Shown: positions 1-6,648 of the stretch, piece by piece
Position numbering within the stretch: the first letter of the stretch is position 1
Layout of the letters: each line of letters starts with the position of its first letter
NCBI GenBank assembly: GCA_945877525.1
Contig: CAMDVP010000161.1
Span: 1 to 6,968, forward strand
Source: an uncultured Clostridia bacterium
Lineage (GTDB): Bacteria > Bacillota > Clostridia > Christensenellales > Aristaeellaceae
Direction: 5' to 3'
DNA: 6,968 nt
Notes under the pieces: model-generated
Told to the model about the DNA's origin: nothing
What the model saw: only the letters and a program-made list of their open reading frames with translations
Database searches by the model: none
Translations under genes and position numbers: made by a program

Positions 1-474
1 CTTTTCAGCAATGTCCCGGGCGGGCAGGTCGGTGTTTTCCACCAGGGCCCGGGCGGCGGCCAGCGCGTAATTCCCGCCAGAGCCGATGGCCGCCACACCA
101 TCATCAGGCTCAATGACCTCGCCCGTGCCGCTGAGAATCAGCATGGACTCATGGTTGGCCACAATCATCAGCGAATCCAGCTGCCGCATGGCCTGGTCGC
201 CGCGCCAGTTCTGGGCCAGGGCCACGGCGGCGCGCTCCAGGTTGCCATTGCATTGGGTCAGCTTTTCCTCAAACTTCTCGCACAGGGTAAAGGCGTCGGA
301 TACCGTGCCGGCAAAGCCCAGCAACACCTCTCCGCCATAAATCCGGCGAATCTTGCGTGCGTGGGTTTTAAACACTGTGTGCTCGCCCATGGTGACCTGA
401 CCGTCGCCTGCGATAGCGGTTTTGCCGCCGCGCTTGACGGCGCAGATGGTGGTTCCGCGAAATTGTACGCTCAT
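1..474 (-). CDS. hslV: HslV (ClpQ/CodW) ATP-dependent protease peptidase subunit, C-terminus cut by window edge
   Basis: This is the proteolytic subunit of the cytosolic HslUV (ClpYQ) protease. It forms a double ring of N-terminal-nucleophile threonine peptidases fed by the HslU unfoldase. The window holds the first 158 residues of a protein that is usually about 175-180 long, so roughly 20 residues lie past the left edge. The N-terminus reads MSVQFRG followed by Thr-Thr. Thr8 aligns with catalytic Thr1 of E. coli HslV, implying that a seven-residue propeptide is removed. Other conserved marks are GDGQVT (23-28), Lys41 (equivalent to Lys33 of E. coli), GFAG (53-56), GTGEVIEPDDG (116-126) and GSGGNYA (131-137), where Ser132 is the conserved active-site serine. 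The ATG overlaps the stop of the upstream hydrolase gene (ATGA), with GGAGG nine bases upstream. hslU is expected next, outside the window. Identification is firm from motifs and locus order. Confidence 0.97.
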   Translation of the reverse strand, partial: MSVQFRGTTICAVKRGGKTAIAGDGQVTMGEHTVFKTHARKIRRIYGGEVLLGFAGTVSDAFTLCEKFEEKLTQCNGNLERAAVALAQNWRGDQAMRQLDSLMIVANHESMLILSGTGEVIEPDDGVAAIGSGGNYALAAARALVENTDLPARDIAEK

Positions 475-1823
475 TGCTCTTGTCCTCCGCTTTTCAGAAT
501 AAAGTCGGTGATGGCCTGCGCCACCGCATCGTCCACAGTGCATGTCAGGTTATACTCATTGGCCGTGCCGGCAATGGAAGGATCAGCCTCGGGCCGCATG
601 AGCAGATGGTTCACATCCGCCCACAGGCACGTCAGCCAGGGCGCGCTCATGTCCAGCGCAGCTTCCCAGCTTTCCCTGCCCTCCTGCACATTCACCTGGA
701 AGTCACGCTGTCCGTTGATCAGCATCGTGGGTATGGAAAGGGACGTCAAATAGTCCGCAGGCGCGGGATGCTGCGCCATTTCCCAGAAGTAATAGGCGTT
801 CTGTCCCCATATGACAGCGGATTGCGCTTCCTCAGCAGTCATCGCGGGCAGCGCTTCCGCAGCGGAAGCGGCCTGCGCCAGCATGGCGCGGTAGCTTTCC
901 TGCTGCGCTTCCGGCACCGCTTCGGCAGCGTCCGTCAGCTGGCGCAGCATGATCTCCAGCAGTGACCTGTTGCTGCCATTGGCCAGAATCATGCCTGCAA
1001 AAAGCCCGTCGCTCTCCGAAACGATGCGGGGCGCCAGCATGCCGCCAAGGCTGTGTCCAAGCAGATAAATGCGCTGGGGGTCAATGCGGCTGTCCTGCCG
1101 GAGCAGGTTGCCCGCGGCGATGGCATCCTGAATGGTTTCCTCTTCCACAGTGAAAGCCGCGAAATCCTCCGCAGAGGCAATTTCCTTGCCATACACATAG
1201 GTGCGCTTGTCATAGCGCAACACGGCGATGCCACGCTGGGACAGCGCCTGGGCCAGGTCGCGGAAGGGCTTCACTGCCCCAACGGATTCATCCCTGTCGT
1301 TGGGACCGGAACCATGCACCAGTACGACTGCAGGCACTGGCCCGCTGGCATCTTCCGGAAGAAGCAGTGTGCCGGGAAGCTGCCAGGGCGCTTCGCCGAT
1401 CATAACGCTCTCCCCTGCCTCAGCGGATTCTTCGGGTACAGTGGAGGCAGGGGCAAAGTTCATGCCGGCGATCAGCCCGTCCCCGTCCAAAACCACGGTG
1501 CAGGTCAGGTTGATGCGGGACATCAGCACTGTCTGCGTGCAGACCATGTAGCCCTGCTGCTCGGCAACAGCCGCGTCGTCCGCCAGACCGAGGTATTCCC
1601 CGCCTGCAGCTTCAAGCTGCGCCCACAGCCCTGAAAGCGCCGCTATGGGCAGGGCCGATTGCATGTCGGCGGTCATCCGGGCATGCAGCGCGCCGGTTTC
1701 CTCTGGCTGCATCAGGGCGGAAATCACCTGCTCAGCCACGGTTTTTTCATCGTCCTCGCCAAGGGCCGGAAGGGAAAGACACAGCATCATCAGAGAAAGA
1801 AGCAGGCAAATAACACGTTTCAT
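471..1823 (-). CDS. Exported DUF3887-type alpha/beta hydrolase (serine esterase/peptidase-like)
   Basis: A 450-residue predicted secreted serine hydrolase; its natural substrate cannot be read from sequence. Residues 1-22 form a signal peptide: Lys2-Arg3, a hydrophobic core, then an A-L-G cleavage site before Glu-Asp-Asp. There is no lipobox cysteine, so a freely secreted or loosely wall-associated product is expected. Residues ~28-125 resemble the DUF3887 domain that often precedes such hydrolases. From ~150 on comes the alpha/beta fold: oxyanion-hole HGSG (170-173), nucleophile elbow GHSLGG with Ser258, acid Asp374 in INGQRD, and His406 in VNH. The triad is complete. A helical Ala/Glu-rich segment (~287-340) between Ser and Asp is probably the cap. 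I chose the ATG at 1823 over an in-frame GTG at 1853 because GGAGG sits seven bases upstream and the signal peptide then starts cleanly. It follows trmFO by 42 bases, overlaps hslV, and occupies the usual xerC position. Family is fairly sure, function open. Confidence 0.9.
   Translation of the reverse strand: MKRVICLLLSLMMLCLSLPALGEDDEKTVAEQVISALMQPEETGALHARMTADMQSALPIAALSGLWAQLEAAGGEYLGLADDAAVAEQQGYMVCTQTVLMSRINLTCTVVLDGDGLIAGMNFAPASTVPEESAEAGESVMIGEAPWQLPGTLLLPEDASGPVPAVVLVHGSGPNDRDESVGAVKPFRDLAQALSQRGIAVLRYDKRTYVYGKEIASAEDFAAFTVEEETIQDAIAAGNLLRQDSRIDPQRIYLLGHSLGGMLAPRIVSESDGLFAGMILANGSNRSLLEIMLRQLTDAAEAVPEAQQESYRAMLAQAASAAEALPAMTAEEAQSAVIWGQNAYYFWEMAQHPAPADYLTSLSIPTMLINGQRDFQVNVQEGRESWEAALDMSAPWLTCLWADVNHLLMRPEADPSIAGTANEYNLTCTVDDAVAQAITDFILKSGGQEQ
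484..488 (-). promoter_or_regulatory. Shine-Dalgarno site of hslV, inside the hydrolase gene
   Basis: GGAGG on the minus strand lies nine bases before the hslV ATG. It is made by the two Gly codons in the hydrolase C-terminus (residues 446-447). Because the hydrolase stop and the hslV start overlap (ATGA), ribosomes finishing the hydrolase can restart on hslV, so translational coupling is likely. Confidence 0.85.
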
Positions 1824-1830
1824 ATCCACA

Positions 1831-1835
1831 CCTCC
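1831..1835 (-). promoter_or_regulatory. Shine-Dalgarno site that fixes the hydrolase start
   Basis: GGAGG (in ATGGAGGTGTGG) lies seven bases before the ATG at 1823. It falls inside the reading frame if the upstream GTG at 1853 is used, so the ATG is the better start. Confidence 0.85.
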
Positions 1836-1843
1836 ATATCTGA

Positions 1844-1852
1844 ATGATAGCA
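1844..1852 (-). promoter_or_regulatory. Possible extended -10 element upstream of the hydrolase
   Basis: The short trmFO-hydrolase gap contains TGC-TATCAT on the minus strand, a fair extended -10 match (consensus TGn-TATAAT). I see no good -35 at 16-18 bases upstream. A transcript starting about seven bases downstream would begin only a few bases before the GGAGG. It could give the hydrolase-hslV pair its own weak promoter, but a chance match in an AT-rich gap is equally plausible. Confidence 0.25.
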
Positions 1853-1865
1853 CAAATGTTTGAAA

Positions 1866-3206
1866 TCAGTGTGAACAGGCGTCTGAACACCCCGCTTTGG
1901 CGATCCAATCCTTCATATATGCCAGCGAACGCGCAGAGATCGCCTCATAGCGCATAGCCTTGTTGCGGATTTTCTTATGCTCCTTGTCCACGGGCAGACT
2001 GTCAATGAGGCCGAAGGAGCAGTTCATGGGCTGGAAATTGCGGTTAGGTGTCGAAATATAGCGCCCCATGGCGCCCATAGCGGTGATACCGGGAAGCTCC
2101 ACTGTGCCATGACCCGCCAAATCGCTGGCCAGAGACATGCCGCACAGAAGTCCGCTGGCGGCGCTTTCCACATAGCCCTCCACGCCGGTCATCTGGCCTG
2201 CGAAGTACAGCTGTGGCCTGCTGATGACTTCAAAGTGCGCGTTCAGGAAGCTGGGGGAATTCAGGAAGGTATTGCGGTGCATCACGCCATAACGGGCATA
2301 GGCTGCGTTTTCCAGCCCGGGAATCATGCCAAAAACCCGCCTTTGCTCGGGAAACTTCAGCCTTGTCTGGAAGCCGACGATGTTGTACAGCGTACCGGCC
2401 TCGTTGTCCTGACGAAGCTGCACCACGGCAAAGGCCTCGCGCCCGGTGCGGGGATCCCGGAGCCCGACAGGCTTCATGGGGCCGAAAGCCAGCACCATCC
2501 GGCCCCTGCGGGCCATGGATTCCACCGGCATGCAGCCCTCGAATACACGGGTTTCCTCAAATCCATGCACCTCGGCGGTTTCCGCTGCAAGCAGCGCATC
2601 CACAAAGGCGTTATATTCTTCCTCGGTCATGGGGCAGTTGAGGTAGTCGTCTCCCCTGTCATAACGTGACTGGCGGAAGATTCTGTCCATATTCAGGGAT
2701 TCAAGAGTGACGATGGGGGCCGCCGCGTCATAAAAGTTGAGGGTTCCCAGCCCGGGCAGAGCGGCGATGGCCTGGGACATGGCGTCAGAGGTCAGGGGCC
2801 CGGTAGCAATGATGGCGGGGCCGTCTGGAATTTCGGTCATTTCGCGGCTTTCCAGGGTGATGAGCGGGTGTTCGGTCAGGGTTTTTGTGATATAGCCGGA
2901 GAAGCGATCCCTGTCCACGGCCAGCGCGCCGCCCGCCGGAACCCGGGCCAGGTCGGCCGCGCGCATGATCAGGGAGTCCAGCAGGCGCATTTCCTCCTTC
3001 AGCAAACCCACGGCATTGGTCAACCGGTCGGACCGCAGGCTGTTGGAGCAAACAAGCTCGGCCATCAGGGGCGAATGGTGGGCAGGGGTCATTTTCGCGG
3101 GCTTCATTTCAACCAGCGTGACCGCGATGCCGCGCCGGGCCAGCTGCCAGGCTGCCTCGCTGCCGGCCAACCCTGCCCCTACCACCGTTACGTGCAATTC
3201 GGGCAT
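1866..3206 (-). CDS. trmFO: TrmFO, folate/FAD-dependent tRNA (uracil-54-C5)-methyltransferase
   Basis: Makes ribothymidine at position 54 in the T-loop of tRNA. It uses methylene-tetrahydrofolate as carbon donor and reduced FAD, rather than the S-adenosylmethionine used by TrmA. The 446-residue length fits the family. The N-terminus carries the FAD dinucleotide-binding motif GAGLAGSEAAW (10-20). CSNSLRSD has Cys53 and FEGCMPVES has Cys225, matching the two functional cysteines known as Cys53 and Cys226 in the B. subtilis enzyme. Further family blocks are GGALAVDRDRF (92-102), IATGPLTS (133-140), MKPVGLRDPRTG (244-255), a segment from 274 to 316 with NIVGFQT and RVFGMIPGLE, and FAGQMTGVEGYVESAA (335-350). 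The frame is open to 3257, but the ATG at 3206 is chosen because the nucleotide-binding strand starts right after it and GGAGG lies seven bases upstream. It overlaps the topA stop by one base. It is also known as Gid, and is distinct from MnmG (GidA), which is longer. Confidence 0.97.
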   Translation of the reverse strand: MPELHVTVVGAGLAGSEAAWQLARRGIAVTLVEMKPAKMTPAHHSPLMAELVCSNSLRSDRLTNAVGLLKEEMRLLDSLIMRAADLARVPAGGALAVDRDRFSGYITKTLTEHPLITLESREMTEIPDGPAIIATGPLTSDAMSQAIAALPGLGTLNFYDAAAPIVTLESLNMDRIFRQSRYDRGDDYLNCPMTEEEYNAFVDALLAAETAEVHGFEETRVFEGCMPVESMARRGRMVLAFGPMKPVGLRDPRTGREAFAVVQLRQDNEAGTLYNIVGFQTRLKFPEQRRVFGMIPGLENAAYARYGVMHRNTFLNSPSFLNAHFEVISRPQLYFAGQMTGVEGYVESAASGLLCGMSLASDLAGHGTVELPGITAMGAMGRYISTPNRNFQPMNCSFGLIDSLPVDKEHKKIRNKAMRYEAISARSLAYMKDWIAKAGCSDACSH

Positions 3207-5332
3207 TACTCTTCCTCCGTCTCCTCTTCCTGACGAACCTCTATCCGGTGGTGGCACGTCTCATTGGCGCACAGATGCCACACCTCGCCCTTGCGGCCGC
3301 GCTTTTCCACCATGTAGCTGCCGCACTGGGGGCACTTTTCCGTCACTGGCATTTCCCAGCTGACGAAGCTGCACTCCGGGTAATGCTCGCAGCCATAGAA
3401 TTTGCGGTTTTTCCGGCTGGTTTTTTCCATCAGCCTGCCGCCGCACACGGGACAGGGAGCGGCAATATAGGTGACGATAGGCTTGGTATTGCGGCATTCC
3501 GGGAAATTCGGGCAGGCCAGGAACTTGCCAAAGCGGCCCATTTTATACACCATCATCGCACCGCATTTGTCGCACTGCACGTCGCTGGGCTCGTCCTTGA
3601 CCTCCACCTTCTCAATCTGCTGCTCGGCCACCTCCAGGTTGGCCTCGAAGGGCGGATAAAAGTCGCGGAGAATCTGCTTCCAGTGAACCTTTCCCTCTTC
3701 CACCTCGTCCAGGCGTTCCTCCAGATCGGCGGTGAATTCAATGTCCACAATGTCGGAGAAGTATTCCTCCATCATGCTGGTAACCATGCGGCCCAGCTCG
3801 GTGGGGTACAGGCGCTTCTTCTCCCGGCTGACATAGCCGCGGGAGATAATGGTGGTGATGGTGGGCGCATAGGTGGAGGGACGGCCGATACCCTTCTCGT
3901 CCAGCGCGCGGACAAGGGAGGCCTCCGTGTAGCGGTTCGGCGGCTGGGTGAAGTGCTGCTCGCTCTCCACATCGTCTATGGCGACGGCGTCCCCTTCCTT
4001 GAGGAGCGGCAGGGTGACCTCGCTGGAATCCTCCGCGTCGTCCGTTCCTTCTTCATAGACCGTGGTGAATCCTGCAAACTTCTTGTGTTCGCCGTAAAAG
4101 CGCAGCCCCACGCCGTCTCCTGAAATGTCAGCGGTCATGGTTTCGTACAGGGCGGGGTTCATCTGGCTGGCCAGGAAGCGGTTGTAAATCAGCCGGTAGA
4201 GATTGAACTGCTCCTTGGTCAGGGAGTTTTTGATGGAATCCGGGGTGCGGCGCACGTCGGTGGGGCGGATGGCCTCATGGGCGTCCTGGGCATTCTTGCG
4301 GCCCTTGTACTCAATGGGCTGTTCCGGCAGATACTCCGCGCCGAAGCGTTCGGGAATATAGCTGCGCAGGGCTGCCATGGCCTCGTCGCTGATGCGCACC
4401 GAGTCGGTACGGATATAGGTCACGATACCCTGAGTGCCCTCGCCCTCCAGATCGACGCCCTCATAGAGCTGCTGCACCACCTGCATGGTTTTGGCGGTGG
4501 TGAAGCCAAGCTTGCGGCTGGCTTCCTGCTGAAGGCTTGAAGTGATGAAGGGTGCTGCGGGGAGCTTGCGCTTTTCGCCTGTTTTCACGCCGGTCACGGC
4601 AAAGTGCGCCGCCTTGATGCGCTCCACTGCGGCCTGCGCCTCTGCGGCGGTGCTGATGGCGGCCTTCTTTCCATCAATGGTACTCAGGCGGGCCAGAAAA
4701 TGGATCTTGCGTCCGCGGCCCTGGGGCAGCTGGGCCTTGGCGGCAATTTCCCAGTATTCCTCGGGGATGAAGGCCTCTATGTCCTGCTCCCGCATGACCA
4801 CCATCCGCGTGGCGACCGACTGCACACGCCCGGCAGAAAGCCCCTTCTTGATCTTTGTCCACAGAAGCGGGCTGATCTTATAGCCCACCAGGCGGTCCAG
4901 CACACGGCGGGCCTGCTGGGCGTCCACACGGTCCATGTCCAGCAGACGGGGGTTTTTCAGCGCCTGCTGGATGGCCTTCTTGGTAACCTCGTGAAACTCG
5001 ATGCGGCAGGGCTTGGAGGTGTCCACGCCCAGCACGTTGGCCAGGTGCCAGGAGATGGCCTCGCCCTCGCGGTCCGGGTCGGTGGCGAGGTAAATCTGCG
5101 AGGCGTTTTTGGCCTCCTTGCGGATGCGGGTGAGGATGTCGCCCCGGCCGCGGATGGTGATATACTTCAGGGCGAAATCATTGTCCACATCCACGCCGAT
5201 CTGCGACTTGGGCAGGTCGCACACATGGCCCTGCGAGGCCTCGACCTTGTAGCCCTTGCCAAGGAATTTGCTGATGGTGCGCGCCTTGGCGGGCGATTCC
5301 ACAATAATGAGCTTCTGTTTGGTTGCAGCCAT
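3206..5332 (-). CDS. topA: DNA topoisomerase I (type IA)
   Basis: Relaxes negatively supercoiled DNA by cutting one strand through a 5'-phosphotyrosine link and passing the other strand. The protein is 708 residues, close to the Bacillus enzyme. The TOPRIM domain occupies ~7-112, with IVESPAKA (10-17, Glu12) and the metal-binding DPDREGE (85-91). GRVQSVATRMV (168-178) and YIRTDSVRIS (306-315) follow, and Tyr306 is the catalytic nucleophile. HEAIRPTDV (352-360) and GIGRPSTYAPT (481-491) are further core motifs. The C-terminus has three four-cysteine zinc ribbons: Cys587/590/607/613, Cys627/630/648/654 and Cys667/670/688/693. It ends in an acidic tail, RQEEETEEE. An in-frame TTG at 5350 exists, but the ATG at 5332 is chosen because GGGAGG falls between them. 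It lies 30 bases after dprA and overlaps trmFO by one base. It is intact and typical. Confidence 0.98.
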   Translation of the reverse strand: MAATKQKLIIVESPAKARTISKFLGKGYKVEASQGHVCDLPKSQIGVDVDNDFALKYITIRGRGDILTRIRKEAKNASQIYLATDPDREGEAISWHLANVLGVDTSKPCRIEFHEVTKKAIQQALKNPRLLDMDRVDAQQARRVLDRLVGYKISPLLWTKIKKGLSAGRVQSVATRMVVMREQDIEAFIPEEYWEIAAKAQLPQGRGRKIHFLARLSTIDGKKAAISTAAEAQAAVERIKAAHFAVTGVKTGEKRKLPAAPFITSSLQQEASRKLGFTTAKTMQVVQQLYEGVDLEGEGTQGIVTYIRTDSVRISDEAMAALRSYIPERFGAEYLPEQPIEYKGRKNAQDAHEAIRPTDVRRTPDSIKNSLTKEQFNLYRLIYNRFLASQMNPALYETMTADISGDGVGLRFYGEHKKFAGFTTVYEEGTDDAEDSSEVTLPLLKEGDAVAIDDVESEQHFTQPPNRYTEASLVRALDEKGIGRPSTYAPTITTIISRGYVSREKKRLYPTELGRMVTSMMEEYFSDIVDIEFTADLEERLDEVEEGKVHWKQILRDFYPPFEANLEVAEQQIEKVEVKDEPSDVQCDKCGAMMVYKMGRFGKFLACPNFPECRNTKPIVTYIAAPCPVCGGRLMEKTSRKNRKFYGCEHYPECSFVSWEMPVTEKCPQCGSYMVEKRGRKGEVWHLCANETCHHRIEVRQEEETEEE
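3214..3218 (-). promoter_or_regulatory. Shine-Dalgarno site of trmFO inside the topA tail
   Basis: GGAGG lies seven bases before the trmFO ATG at 3206. It is encoded by the Glu-rich final codons of topA. With the TAATG stop/start overlap it decides the trmFO start and suggests coupling to topA translation. Confidence 0.85.
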
Positions 5333-5342
5333 TTCAGCCTTG

Positions 5343-5348
5343 CCTCCC
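5343..5348 (-). promoter_or_regulatory. Shine-Dalgarno site of topA
   Basis: GGGAGG lies ten bases before the ATG at 5332, in the 30-base dprA-topA gap. It would sit within the coding frame if the TTG at 5350 were the start, so it favours the ATG. The spacing is a little longer than in the neighbouring genes. Confidence 0.75.
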
Positions 5349-5362
5349 AATCAAAGATTCGA

Positions 5363-6469
5363 TCATATTTTTCCGTAGGTTTTGCCGGGCATGGAGCGCA
5401 CAAGCCCCAGAATCTGCAGCATGGTCAGGGCGCCTGACAGCGTGGGCGTATCCAGACCCGATGCCGACGCCAGCTCGTCAAAGGACATTTCCTGGCGGGC
5501 CAGCAGCTGATATACCTCCCGTTGCTCGCTTGACATGGGCGGCAGCTCCGCCTTCTGCGCAGGGGATGGCGCGGGCGCTTCCTCCGCCCAGCCAAGATCC
5601 TGCAGCACGTCTGCGGCGTCGGTAAAGTAAGTTGCTCCGTCCCGCAGAAGCTGGTGTGCACCCTCTGCATATTCCGAGCCGACGTTGCCAGGATAGGCGA
5701 ACACCTCCCGGCCCTGATCCAGAGCGTGATTCACCGTGGTCATACTGCCCGAGCGGATGCGGGCTTCCATCATGATGACGCCCTTGCACAGCCCGGACAG
5801 GATCCTGTTCCGCACGGGAAAGTGCCAGCCCAATGCCGGGGTACCGGGCGGATACTCGCTCAGCAGCACGCCGCCCCGCTCGACAATCTGCCGGCGAAGC
5901 TGCGCATTTTCCACGGGATAATCCACATCCATGCCGCAGCCCAGCACCGCTGCCGTAGGGCTTCCCCCTTCCAGACAGCCCTGGTGCGCCGCGGTGTCAA
6001 TGCCCAGCGCCAGCCCGCTGACGATGGTCACTCCGTTGCGGCTCAGCTCGCAGGCAATGGATTTGGTAACGGCCAGGGTATTGGGCGAGGCGCGGCGGGA
6101 GCCTACCATGGCCACACACCGCCCCATCAGGCAGTCCGGATTGCCCTGGTAAAAAAGCAGCGGCGGCGGATCGGCAATGGCACGCAGTGCATCAGGATAA
6201 GCGTAGTCCTCCATGGACAGAATGCCCAGGTTCAGCCGGCGCATAACCAGCATCATCTCATGCATGGCCTCGGGCCTTCCATGGTCGCGGAGCAGCTCCC
6301 GCTGCTGCGCCGTGGCATAAGGAGCAAGAAAGCCGCTTCCCTCCCGCATGAACCGATCGTATACGGCCTCCGCGCCGCCTGCTTCCATCAATACCCCGGC
6401 CAGCGCCTCCGGCTTCAGCTGCCCGTAGGTCAGCCATGCGCGGCAGCCGTCTTCCCGCTGATAACGCAT
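5363..6469 (-). CDS. dprA: DprA/Smf, DNA-processing protein of natural transformation
   Basis: DprA binds incoming single-stranded DNA in the cytoplasm, shields it and loads RecA onto it during transformation. The gene is also kept in many bacteria not known to be competent. The protein is 368 residues. The N-terminal helical part (~1-80) is followed by the Rossmann-like DprA core. Core motifs in order are YPDALRAIADPP (91-102), VGSRRAS (122-128), SGLALGIDTAAH (151-162), SEYPPG (204-209), FPVRNRILSGL (217-227), EARIRSGSMTT (235-245, the SGS loop) and FAYPGN (257-262). A Pro/Ala linker (~297-311) joins a C-terminal winged-helix domain (~312-368) of the usual DprA type. The ATG at 6469 has GGAGG seven bases upstream (6477-6481). 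It is the first gene after a predicted promoter and sits upstream of topA, the common Firmicutes order. No damage is visible. Confidence 0.97.
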   Translation of the reverse strand: MRYQREDGCRAWLTYGQLKPEALAGVLMEAGGAEAVYDRFMREGSGFLAPYATAQQRELLRDHGRPEAMHEMMLVMRRLNLGILSMEDYAYPDALRAIADPPPLLFYQGNPDCLMGRCVAMVGSRRASPNTLAVTKSIACELSRNGVTIVSGLALGIDTAAHQGCLEGGSPTAAVLGCGMDVDYPVENAQLRRQIVERGGVLLSEYPPGTPALGWHFPVRNRILSGLCKGVIMMEARIRSGSMTTVNHALDQGREVFAYPGNVGSEYAEGAHQLLRDGATYFTDAADVLQDLGWAEEAPAPSPAQKAELPPMSSEQREVYQLLARQEMSFDELASASGLDTPTLSGALTMLQILGLVRSMPGKTYGKI

Positions 6470-6557
6470 GATACCGCCTCCGTTCGCTGCATCAGCTATT
6501 TTTTACCAGTAGACGCCTCGGAAAAAAGTTCCTTAAGAAAAACCCGATGACCGAAAC

Positions 6558-6586
6558 ATGCTATCACAACTTAGAAAAAAAATCAA
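6558..6586 (-). promoter_or_regulatory. Predicted sigma-A promoter of the dprA-topA-trmFO run
   Basis: On the minus strand, a -35 TTGATT (6581-6586) is followed after exactly 17 bases by a -10 TAGCAT (6558-6563). A TGA just before it gives an extended -10 (TGn). The spacer contains a T-run. This is the AT-rich patch of an otherwise GC-rich window. Transcription would start near 6551, leaving a leader of about 80 bases before dprA. No other promoter of this quality is seen upstream of the following genes. Confidence 0.65.
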
Positions 6587-6597
6587 CTTGATGATTT
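6575..6597 (-). terminator. Weak AT-rich hairpin with T-tract after comM-like gene
   Basis: On the minus strand AAATCA and TGATTT (6592-6597 and 6580-6585) form a six-pair stem with a six-base loop. It runs directly into the rest of a T8 tract (6575-6582). The stem is almost all A-T, so on its own it would be a poor intrinsic terminator. It may work together with the larger hairpin just upstream. It overlaps the -35 and spacer of the dprA promoter. Confidence 0.3.
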
Positions 6598-6643
6598 AGC
6601 GGAAGCGGAGCGGCCGAAGCTTGCGCCGATCCGATGCCGCTAA
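6596..6643 (-). repeat. Interrupted inverted repeat (hairpin) downstream of the comM-like gene
   Basis: TTAGCGG (6637-6643) and CCGCTAA (6596-6602) are perfect inverted arms. After a symmetric three-base mismatch (CAT against CTT), CGGA pairs with TCCG, and inside this GGC can pair with GCC. The whole structure spans 48 bases and begins six bases after the comM stop codon. It probably forms the 3' end of the comM transcript. The T-tract that would make it a classical terminator lies about 14 bases beyond the stem rather than next to it. Confidence 0.5.
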
Positions 6644-6648
6644 GGAGG

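Noticed and set aside
1977..2669. Plus-strand 230-codon open frame opposite trmFO
   Set aside because: Antisense shadow of trmFO with no family motif.
3207..3257. Upstream extension of trmFO by 17 codons
   Set aside because: The extra residues are Pro/Gly/Arg-rich, precede the FAD-binding strand, and would bury the GGAGG site. The ATG at 3206 gives the normal family N-terminus.
3248..5437. Several long plus-strand open frames opposite topA (3248-4123, 4277-4540, 4604-5437)
   Set aside because: They are antisense shadows of topA, which carries every type IA topoisomerase motif in frame.
6421..6492. Small out-of-frame reading frame (20 codons, ATG at 6492) overlapping the dprA start
   Set aside because: No ribosome binding site precedes it and the peptide shows nothing notable. 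Regulation by a leader peptide cannot be excluded but is not supported.
5654..6550. Long open frame (298 codons) on the plus strand across dprA
   Set aside because: It lies wholly opposite a well-conserved dprA, shows no recognisable motif, and is rich in His, Gln, Ala and Arg as expected from antisense reading of GC-rich codons.
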